Assembly: GCA_946624395.1 (NCBI GenBank) | Contig: CAMORY010000019.1 | Coordinates: forward strand, 1-11,316 | Reading direction: 5' to 3' | Origin: an uncultured Clostridia bacterium | Lineage (GTDB): Bacteria; Bacillota; Clostridia; Christensenellales; Borkfalkiaceae | DNA length: 11,316 nt | In this document: one piece after another, positions 5,371 through 11,316 of the stretch | Numbering within the stretch: position 1 is the first letter of the stretch | How the letters are laid out: each line of letters opens with the position of its first letter | Translations under genes and position numbers: made by a program | Notes under the pieces: generated by a model | Seen by the model: only the letters and a program-made list of their open reading frames with translations | Databases searched by the model: none | What the model was told of the DNA's origin: nothing

Positions 5371-6711
5371 TTATATTTTTATTTCCGTAAGGTCTACGCC
5401 GTTATCGAAATCTTCCATAATGCCCGCAATCTCCAAGGAAATTTCCTTACTTATATGCGGAACGGCCGTTTTGGTTTCCACGTCTTTATAGAAAGATACG
5501 AGTTCGTAATTTATACCTTCGTTGTCGAGTTGATAGAAAAACCGCTTATTGTCGTTGGAATCTTCGTACCGTATCTCAAAATACTCGGTTTTCCACCACG
5601 GCGCGGGAACGTAAATATAACCTTTAGTGCCGGAAATTATCATTTCCCCTTCGGATTTTACGCCTTTGCCGACTTTAACGCTCGCCACCGCGTCCTTATA
5701 CACGAAACGGATATTGGTGAACGCGTCGGTCTTTTGTTCGTTGTCGAAATACCCCGCAACTATACTCTTTGACACGTAATCCGTGCCGAGTATCTGGAAT
5801 ACGGGCAAAAGCGCCGTAGGACCCCAGTCGTAAATGCTCTTAAGTTCCGCCGCGCTTAAATCGCTTTTGTCGTCGCTTATCAAACTCGTGCAAGTGGTTT
5901 CAACCGACACGACTTTGCCGATTTTACCCGCTTTTACCAACAGCAAAAGCCTGTTGTACGCCATAGAATAAGCGGTCTTTATCGATTCGAACAACACGCA
6001 GTCGTTCGCCTTTGCGTCTTCGAATAATTTTGCGCACTCGCTACGGGTAAGCGCCAAAGGCGATTCCATCAGCACGTGCTTTTTGTTTGCCAAAGCGACG
6101 CTTGCGTGCTCGAAATGTTTGTCCACGGGGCTTGCTATATACACGGCGTCCACACTTTCCAAAAACTGCGGAACGGGCTTTTTAACGATAAACTCTCTGT
6201 CGCATTTGGGGAAGGAATTTGCTTTCGTAGCGCAAACGCCCACGAAATTCATACCGTCGACCAGCCTGCTGCCCTTTATAAACTTACAGATATACGGTGC
6301 GTCGCCTATCGCGCCGAAATTCATAAGTTGTCTTTCCGACCTTAACTGCGTGCTGGAAATCCCTTCCGTTCTGTCGAGATACACGACTTTGCAGTATTCT
6401 TTAAGGTAGTCGAAAACCCCTTTCCAGTCCGAACCGACGGTGAAAATATCCACGCCGTAGCGCTCTATATCGTCGATTTTCTGTCCTTCGTACTCTTCGA
6501 CTATTATTTTATCGGCAATACCCGTGGCGCGCACGTTTTCAATGCGCTCCATAAGCGACTGCTGAACATTGATTTTACCGCGTTCGCGGTCAAAATCGTC
6601 CGCCGTGACGCCGACTATCAGGTAGTCGCCCAAGGCTTTCGCCCGCTTTAACAGGTTTATATGCCCGTAATGTAATAAGTCGTACGTTCCGTACGTGATG
6701 ACCTTAATCAT
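5371..6711 (-). CDS. TagD-like cytidylyltransferase fused to Gfo/Idh/MocA oxidoreductase-like domain (446 aa)
   Basis: Last gene of the five-gene operon. Residues 1-128 form a glycerol-3-phosphate cytidylyltransferase-like domain: YGTYDLLHYGH with the HxGH nucleotide site at 14-17, TVGSDWKG at 91-98, and RTEGISS at 114-120 matching the RTxGIST motif. This predicts transfer of CMP to an alcohol phosphate to make a CDP-alcohol. Residues about 131-446 resemble a Gfo/Idh/MocA protein: a GAIGDA Rossmann turn at 133-138, AVYIASPVDKHFEHA at 189-203, and a C-terminal alpha/beta dimer-type domain. The catalytic Lys of the usual EKP motif is replaced (MESPLA at 215-220), so dehydrogenase activity is doubtful. 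The ATG is 3 bp after the aminotransferase stop. The layout parallels Haemophilus Bcs1, where a cytidylyltransferase is joined to a ribulose-5-phosphate reductase, but from different families. The real substrate may be glycerol phosphate or an amino- or phosphono-alcohol. Confidence 0.88.
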   Translation of the reverse strand: MIKVITYGTYDLLHYGHINLLKRAKALGDYLIVGVTADDFDRERGKINVQQSLMERIENVRATGIADKIIVEEYEGQKIDDIERYGVDIFTVGSDWKGVFDYLKEYCKVVYLDRTEGISSTQLRSERQLMNFGAIGDAPYICKFIKGSRLVDGMNFVGVCATKANSFPKCDREFIVKKPVPQFLESVDAVYIASPVDKHFEHASVALANKKHVLMESPLALTRSECAKLFEDAKANDCVLFESIKTAYSMAYNRLLLLVKAGKIGKVVSVETTCTSLISDDKSDLSAAELKSIYDWGPTALLPVFQILGTDYVSKSIVAGYFDNEQKTDAFTNIRFVYKDAVASVKVGKGVKSEGEMIISGTKGYIYVPAPWWKTEYFEIRYEDSNDNKRFFYQLDNEGINYELVSFYKDVETKTAVPHISKEISLEIAGIMEDFDNGVDLTEIKI

Positions 6712-6714
6712 ATA

Positions 6715-7794
6715 TCACTTAAAAAATCCCTTGTTTTTAAGACTTATAAACGCGCCGATTAACGTATCGTAATCTTTTTCGGTAAGCGCGCCGATATGCC
6801 CGACCCTGAACACTTTGTCTTTAAGTTCGCCGCCGTTGGGGCAAATCCATATGCCGTAATTGTCCTTTAATTCGGTAAACACCGAATACGCCGAAACGTT
6901 GCCGTTTACGGTAAGCGAAGACACGGCGTTCGACGGAGATTTTGAAAAGAAACTAAACGGCAAGCCGCCTATATTTTTCCTGAAATACGCCGCAAGCGCA
7001 CCCGTCCGCGCTACTTCCGTTTTAACCCCGCCGTTTTCCTTTACGGTTTTAAGCCTTGCGGCTATCTGGCGGATAATGCCTACCGCAGGCGTAAACGGGG
7101 TTTGCCCGCGCACGCCGTTTTCAAGATACAGTTTATAGTCGAAATACATTACCCCGCAATTTATAGAATACACCCTATCCAAAGCGCGCGGGGAAAGCGC
7201 GGCAAGCGACATACCGGGGGCGCAGGCAAGCGCCTTTTGCGAACCGGTAATAACTACGTCCGCCCCCATTTCCGCCATATTAAGCGGGTCGGCAAGAAAA
7301 GAACTTATCGCGTCCACAATCAGAAACAGATTGTTGCGGCGACAGAACGAAGATATAAGCGCGTGGTCGTACAGCACGCCCGTCGACGTTTCGTGAATAT
7401 TGACGATAAACGCGGTATAGCCCTTGTTTTCAAAGGGGGCTAAATCGCTTTCTTTAAGCGGCTCTCCGAACGGCAAGCGTATTTCGTCGAACGGGATAGA
7501 GTGAACGGCGCATATTTCGGTAAACCGTTTACCGAACGAACCGCCGTTGACTATAAGCGCCTTGTCCTTTCCGCTTAAGCAGTTAATAACCGCCGCTTCC
7601 ATAGACGCCGTGCCCGAACCCGTCATAAACACCGCGCGCGAACCTTGGGGCGCGGCTAAAAATTCCAGAAAGGTACGCTCCGCAAAAAGCGTGATTTCCG
7701 AAAATTCCGCCGTTCTGAAATACGGGACTTGTTCCCCGCCGATACCTAAAACGTAATCGTCGGACTGAACGGGTCCCACGCTGAAATTAAGCAT
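6715..7794 (-). CDS. Class V (fold type I) PLP aminotransferase, PhnW/AGXT-like (359 aa)
   Basis: PLP-dependent transaminase. The N-terminus (FSVGPV) and the motifs TGSGTASMEA at 58-67, HETSTG at 134-139, VDAISSF at 160-166 (Asp161 contacting the pyridine nitrogen) and GSQKAL with the PLP lysine at Lys187 are those of the alanine-glyoxylate / 2-aminoethylphosphonate-pyruvate / serine-glyoxylate group rather than cysteine desulfurases. Length and domain order are normal. The start lies two bases after the stop of the small membrane protein gene. A good ribosome binding site is lacking (only AAGGAAA about 15 bases away), so it probably depends on translational coupling. Placed directly before a cytidylyltransferase, it plausibly makes the amino compound, or consumes the keto compound, that is then CDP-activated. 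2-Aminoethylphosphonate is one candidate, but no phosphonate-forming enzyme (PEP mutase, phosphonopyruvate decarboxylase) is within the window. Confidence 0.9.
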   Translation of the reverse strand: MLNFSVGPVQSDDYVLGIGGEQVPYFRTAEFSEITLFAERTFLEFLAAPQGSRAVFMTGSGTASMEAAVINCLSGKDKALIVNGGSFGKRFTEICAVHSIPFDEIRLPFGEPLKESDLAPFENKGYTAFIVNIHETSTGVLYDHALISSFCRRNNLFLIVDAISSFLADPLNMAEMGADVVITGSQKALACAPGMSLAALSPRALDRVYSINCGVMYFDYKLYLENGVRGQTPFTPAVGIIRQIAARLKTVKENGGVKTEVARTGALAAYFRKNIGGLPFSFFSKSPSNAVSSLTVNGNVSAYSVFTELKDNYGIWICPNGGELKDKVFRVGHIGALTEKDYDTLIGAFISLKNKGFFK

Positions 7795-7796
7795 AT

Positions 7797-8048
7797 TTAT
7801 TTATCCGAATTTTCCTTGTTTTCTTTGGCGTTTTCTTGCGCGTCCGCGGTGGTTTCGTCGTCGGTTATAACCAAATCAGCCTCTTTTTCCTTGTTCGCGT
7901 TTTCGTCTACGTGGAAAACTTTATTTACGCCTTTTTTGAATTTGCGCCACTGAATAATGCCCCACGCGGCAAGCGCGACCACCGCCGCGGTAGCGGCGGA
8001 AATTATTGCGGTTGTTGCCGCAGCGTCAATGTAAAGAAAATTAAACAT
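7797..8048 (-). CDS. Small single-pass membrane protein of unknown function (83 aa)
   Basis: I do not recognise a family. After a short start (MFNFLYID), residues about 9-33 form one Ala/Val/Ile-rich hydrophobic helix ending in WGIIQWRKFKKG. The positive charges after it predict that the N-terminus faces outside and the C-terminus the cytoplasm. The last 40 residues are highly charged and low-complexity (Glu, Asp, Lys, Asn, with AQENAKENKENSDK at the end) and are probably disordered. AGAGGA eight bases before the ATG supports the start. The gene sits 12 bp after the YidC-transferase fusion stop and 2 bp before the aminotransferase start, so it is co-transcribed with the polymer-type genes. 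It could be a membrane tether or adaptor for the cytoplasmic enzymes of the operon; that is inference from position and topology only. Confidence 0.8.
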   Translation of the reverse strand: MFNFLYIDAAATTAIISAATAAVVALAAWGIIQWRKFKKGVNKVFHVDENANKEKEADLVITDDETTADAQENAKENKENSDK

Positions 8049-8060
8049 AATACTATCCTC

Positions 8061-9980
8061 TTATTTCTTATTTTTTGCGGCGAGCGAACGGAGCAGATAT
8101 TTTGCGCCCGCTTCCGCCGCCTTGCCGTGATTATACAAAAATTTATCGTAAATATCGGTTATCTTCTGTTTATAACTTTCGCCGTTTTCTATAAGGTCTT
8201 TGACGGCGGCTTTGATATTTACCGTTTCTTCCTTTTCCAAAGACACGCCGAGTTCTTTTCTCAAAGACATTTCAACGGGCGTCATGCCGATTTTCTGCCA
8301 GTTGGGATTGCCGCACTTTTCTTTGGTATTGATAAATATTGCGGGGCGCTTGGTCGCAAAGCAGAATTCAGGACCTATGCCCGACCAGTCGGTAATCAAA
8401 ACGTCCGAAGAATACACCGATTCGTTAGCCGAAAAGTCCGTTTCGAATACGAGTTTATTCTTATCATAGTCTTTGTATTTGTCGATTATCTTTTCAAGTC
8501 TCGGACGGTATCTCTTTATGTACTCGGGGTGCGGGCGAACGATTATCCTGTATTCGTCGCCGTAAAGCCCGCTTATTATATTGTCTATACAGGAATCCAT
8601 AATATTGTCTTCCTGCCAGGACGGCGCTATCAGTATTTTCTTTATGCCGCTTTTAGAGTTTGCGCGTTTTAAGTTTTCTTCTTCGCCCATTTTCGCAAGG
8701 TAATCGGCAAGCGGGAAACCGAATTCCACCAAAGTTTTGGGTTTTAATTTATACACTTCTTCGGTCTTTCTTATTTCGTTTTTGAAATGTTCGCCCACGC
8801 ATAAAATGGTATCGAAATTGTCGAACGCGCCTTCTTTAAAACCGTAGAAAGAACTCATAGTGTCGTGCGGGGCGTAAACGTATTCGATATCCTTTTTAAT
8901 ATACGAACGTTTAAGATAGTACTTGCCGAGTTCGGGCGTAGTGCATATAAACATATCCGTTTCTAAAAGCATCATTAAAATATTCAGTTTTTTGATGCCT
9001 ACGTAGTACGGTTTTATTCTCGGTTCGCCTTTTGCCACTTCGAAAATAACGTCGTACGGGTCGTTGGTTATATAGTGGATAGTGAGATTAGAACGCTTTA
9101 ACAGTTCGGCGATTATGTCCTTATAATACTTGTAAAACCCGCTCTTTTCCGAATAGAAAACCACGTGCTTGCCGACAATCTTTTTAAAACTTTTGTAATC
9201 GGCTTTTTCGCGCTTTTTATTCACCTTATACCGTTCGTCGGACTTATCGTCTTTAACGAACGCTTTAACGGTCGCAAGCGCCTTGCGGCTTTCTTCTAAT
9301 AGTTCGTAGTCCACGTATTTTTTGGGGTTAATAAGCGCGTTTAACAGGTACATCTGCCCGACAGCCATAAGATTGCTTGCCACCCAGTAAACGGCAACGC
9401 CCGTCGGCACGAAAAGTCCAAGATACAGCGAAAGCCCTACGCTTAAAATCATCATGCCGTACTGGTTCCACTTGCTTTGTTCGTGTTGCAGAACGTTTGA
9501 AAGGTTTTGCGTAAAACACATTACCCACGCGGACGCACCCGCGACAATAGGAACGAGAATATACAACCCCCAGACGTCCTTTGGCATAACGGATAAATCC
9601 ATACCCAGAAAATGCGCCGAAGGTTCAACGCCGAGATATGTTGCGGGGTTTTCGATTATTTCCACCACGGCAAGCAAAAGTATAACTTGCAGAATAAGCG
9701 GAATAATGGTTATAAGCGGACGGTAATGCGCTTTTTTGTAGATTTTGGCTTGTCCGTCGGCAATCGCGTCAAGATTGCCGTAGTTGTTGGCTTTAAGAAA
9801 GTTTATTTCCGGCTGAATTTTTACCATAAGTATGGAATTTTTCTGAATCCATACCGAAATAGGCATAAGCACGATTTTGGTTAAAAGCGTGAAAAGTATA
9901 ATCGCCGTGCCGTAATCGCCCACAAGTTGCCAGCACCATTTCATTAAATATCCGAAAGGAATACAAAGATAAGAAAGCAT
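8061..9980 (-). CDS. YidC/Oxa1-type membrane domain fused to CDP-glycerol glycerophosphotransferase (TagF/TagB-like) (639 aa)
   Basis: Two-domain protein. Residues 1-215 resemble Gram-positive YidC/Oxa1 insertases: an amphipathic start (FGYLMKWCWQLV), DYGTAIILFTLLTKIVLMP at 22-40, IQPEINFLKA at 55-64, a Pro-containing helix near 88-108, and further helices near 137-158, 175-190 and 192-213, giving five membrane segments. No signal peptide or lipobox is seen. The helix residue that is Arg in insertases is Lys35. A basic, charged linker (about 216-268) leads to a cytoplasmic glycerophosphotransferase domain (270-632) with APHDTMSS (His372, the likely counterpart of the catalytic HG motif), VRPHPEY at 481-487, and ITDWSGIGPEF at 529-539 followed by KRPAIFI. 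This predicts transfer of glycerol phosphate or a similar unit from a CDP donor to a membrane acceptor. The YidC C-terminus is cytoplasmic, so the fusion is topologically sound. AGGA nine bases upstream supports the start, which is 20 bp after the sulfatase-like gene. Confidence 0.9.
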   Translation of the reverse strand: MLSYLCIPFGYLMKWCWQLVGDYGTAIILFTLLTKIVLMPISVWIQKNSILMVKIQPEINFLKANNYGNLDAIADGQAKIYKKAHYRPLITIIPLILQVILLLAVVEIIENPATYLGVEPSAHFLGMDLSVMPKDVWGLYILVPIVAGASAWVMCFTQNLSNVLQHEQSKWNQYGMMILSVGLSLYLGLFVPTGVAVYWVASNLMAVGQMYLLNALINPKKYVDYELLEESRKALATVKAFVKDDKSDERYKVNKKREKADYKSFKKIVGKHVVFYSEKSGFYKYYKDIIAELLKRSNLTIHYITNDPYDVIFEVAKGEPRIKPYYVGIKKLNILMMLLETDMFICTTPELGKYYLKRSYIKKDIEYVYAPHDTMSSFYGFKEGAFDNFDTILCVGEHFKNEIRKTEEVYKLKPKTLVEFGFPLADYLAKMGEEENLKRANSKSGIKKILIAPSWQEDNIMDSCIDNIISGLYGDEYRIIVRPHPEYIKRYRPRLEKIIDKYKDYDKNKLVFETDFSANESVYSSDVLITDWSGIGPEFCFATKRPAIFINTKEKCGNPNWQKIGMTPVEMSLRKELGVSLEKEETVNIKAAVKDLIENGESYKQKITDIYDKFLYNHGKAAEAGAKYLLRSLAAKNKK

Positions 9981-10000
9981 AATATTGTCCTATGTATACG

Positions 10001-11316
10001 TTAATTCATAACGAATTTGCTGTAATGTTCGTGGCGGGTCTGATGCCAACTGTCGGGGTAATTTTTGCCTTTACCCGTTATAGTGTAATAATACTCGTCG
10101 CAGTCCAAAGAGAAGGTGTGCCAAATCATAGTCCGCGTTCTGTTTTCGTTTTCATCTATTGTGAATATAGACGTATTATAATTTTCGCCGAGTCCGCTAT
10201 AATCAATCCCTTCCGAGTGCAGAATAGTCGCCCATATGTCTTTGTGCGAAGTCTGCGCCTGCGACGTCTTAAACGCGCCCGTATCCCCCGCACGTTTTAC
10301 GAACAGCGCGGTCAAGCGGGCTTCTTTTATGTCTTTGAAATCGTTGTGCGCGTAAGAGTGGTCGCCCGTAATGACTATGGTGGCGTTATCGTAAACGCCC
10401 GCGTCTTTTAACGCCTTAATATATCCCTTAATTATCTGGAAACTGTTTCTTACGGAAATTATCGTGCTACCGCCGCCAGTGCCCCACTCTTCGTTGTACT
10501 TGCTGTCGTGGCAACCTTCGAAATGAATAAAGGAAAACTGTTTGTTGTTGCCGGCTGTTGTAAATTCGTTATTCGCCATAGCGCGGTAGGCTTCTCTCGT
10601 GTCGCTGTCGTAGCCGAGATAAGTTTCGCCGCCTATTTCGCCGTTAAAAATGGTAAGCGAATTGAGTTCCGCAGTACTGCCGACGGTAAGGAATTTTTTG
10701 AATATCAGCGGCAATCCGCGGTATAAAGAGTAATACGCCATTTTAAGCGATAAAGTCGTAGTCGCCGCGGTTCTTACCGAAACCACCTTTCCTTTGTTGG
10801 CAATATACGAAGGCAATTTCTGCGCTTCGGTAAACGCGTAATAGGACTGTGTGTAAAGATTTACGGTATAACCGTTTGCGTCAAGAATATCAAGCGGTAT
10901 GCCGCCCTGATAAGCGCTGTCTAAATAATCCGCGCGGGAAGATTCCGCGGTGTATTCCCGATTAGTAAGCATATTCGCAACCCCGGGGAAGGTGTGCCCG
11001 TAATTTGCGGTATGGTCCTGATACCAGGTAAAACCGTTTAAGTCGTCAAAAACCGACGGGTCTTCGTTATAAGCGTCTTCCGCGTACTGCTCGTCAAACC
11101 TATCCACGCAAAAATAGAAAATATTGTTATTTGCGGCGATATCGTTATAATTTTTAAGGGTCAACACTTCGAAACTGCTTTCCATACGGTCGACTTTGTC
11201 GGTAAACATAGAAGTGTTTGAAACGATTATGCTGACGGCGGAAACGAATTCCATAGAGAACATCATGACCGCAAGGATAACCGCGGCAAACTTGATTCTG
11301 CGCTTTTCGTCTTTTC
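10001..11316 (-). CDS. LtaS-like / sulfatase-fold membrane enzyme, N-terminus outside window
   Basis: Partial gene: the frame is open to the window edge, and the 5' end lies beyond 11316. The visible N-terminal end is basic (KDEKRRIKF) followed by a hydrophobic helix (AAVILAVMMFSMEFVSAVSIIV), consistent with the last helix of a membrane domain. The following domain of about 390 residues has the alkaline phosphatase superfamily layout. Counting from the Met at 11266, FYFCVDRFDE at 50-59 is a first metal-site region, HTFPGVANMLTN at 91-102 has a possible Thr92 nucleophile as in LtaS, VITGDHSYAHND at 298-309 gives Asp302/His303, and a late His341 lies in TSHKDIW. Family members transfer glycerophosphate or phosphoethanolamine, or hydrolyse sulfate or phosphate esters, outside the membrane. 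It is the first visible gene of the operon, and its neighbours favour a role in an envelope phospho-polymer. Confidence 0.85.
   Translation of the reverse strand, partial: KDEKRRIKFAAVILAVMMFSMEFVSAVSIIVSNTSMFTDKVDRMESSFEVLTLKNYNDIAANNNIFYFCVDRFDEQYAEDAYNEDPSVFDDLNGFTWYQDHTANYGHTFPGVANMLTNREYTAESSRADYLDSAYQGGIPLDILDANGYTVNLYTQSYYAFTEAQKLPSYIANKGKVVSVRTAATTTLSLKMAYYSLYRGLPLIFKKFLTVGSTAELNSLTIFNGEIGGETYLGYDSDTREAYRAMANNEFTTAGNNKQFSFIHFEGCHDSKYNEEWGTGGGSTIISVRNSFQIIKGYIKALKDAGVYDNATIVITGDHSYAHNDFKDIKEARLTALFVKRAGDTGAFKTSQAQTSHKDIWATILHSEGIDYSGLGENYNTSIFTIDENENRTRTMIWHTFSLDCDEYYYTITGKGKNYPDSWHQTRHEHYSKFVMN

Noticed and set aside
7836..8672. Long plus-strand open frame of 278 codons
   Set aside because: It lies antisense across the small membrane protein gene and the transferase domain. 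Its translation is rich in Phe, Tyr, Val and Arg with no recognisable motif, and the minus-strand genes show clear family motifs and ribosome binding sites.
9992..10411. Plus-strand open frame of 139 codons
   Set aside because: Antisense to the sulfatase-fold gene, whose GDHS metal-site motif is on the other strand; the translation is Arg/Val-rich and featureless.
1..11316. CRISPR array, tRNA/rRNA, insertion sequence or phage features
   Set aside because: I saw no regularly spaced repeats, tRNA-like cloverleaf, transposase or integrase motifs on either strand; every gap between genes is under 190 bp and accounted for.

Overview
The window looks like a low-to-moderate GC Firmicutes chromosome, probably an uncultured Clostridia-type organism. 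This is inferred from strong AGGAG-type ribosome binding sites, consensus sigma-A promoters, tightly packed overlapping operons, a TetR-controlled ABC-2 exporter and teichoic-acid-type enzymes (a TagF-like transferase, a TagD-like cytidylyltransferase and an LtaS-like sulfatase-fold protein). I cannot name a genus. All genes except the TetR regulator are on the minus strand.

Positions 1-201 form one nearly perfect palindrome. Its right half contains the terminator and last codons of the first gene. The left half is an inverted copy with a few substitutions, so this edge is either a fold-back artefact, a contig end, or a real inverted duplication. Positions 185-1039 encode a membrane-anchored exported protein of unknown function with its own perfect-consensus promoter.

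Positions 1183-4549 are a three-gene ABC exporter operon: two paralogous ATPases, then one permease with an unusually large extracellular domain. The genes overlap by a few bases and end at a clear terminator. A TetR-family regulator at 4721-5299 is transcribed divergently. The 171-bp gap between them holds promoter candidates and two inverted repeats that could be its operators.

Positions 5371-11316 are a second minus-strand operon of five genes with gaps of only 2-20 bp. In transcription order they are: an LtaS/sulfatase-fold membrane enzyme (5' end outside the window); a YidC/Oxa1-type insertase domain fused to a CDP-glycerol glycerophosphotransferase domain; a small single-pass membrane protein; a class V aminotransferase resembling 2-aminoethylphosphonate or alanine-glyoxylate transaminases; and a TagD-like cytidylyltransferase fused to a Gfo/Idh/MocA oxidoreductase-like domain. 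It ends at a hairpin shared with the convergent TetR gene. Read together, the set looks like a pathway that makes a CDP-activated alcohol, possibly an amino- or phosphono-alcohol, and polymerises or transfers it at the inner face of the membrane, with an extracellular phospho- or sulfo-transferase acting on the product. The two fusions, each lacking a hallmark residue in its less expected half, are the most novel content. The substrate is not determined by anything visible here.
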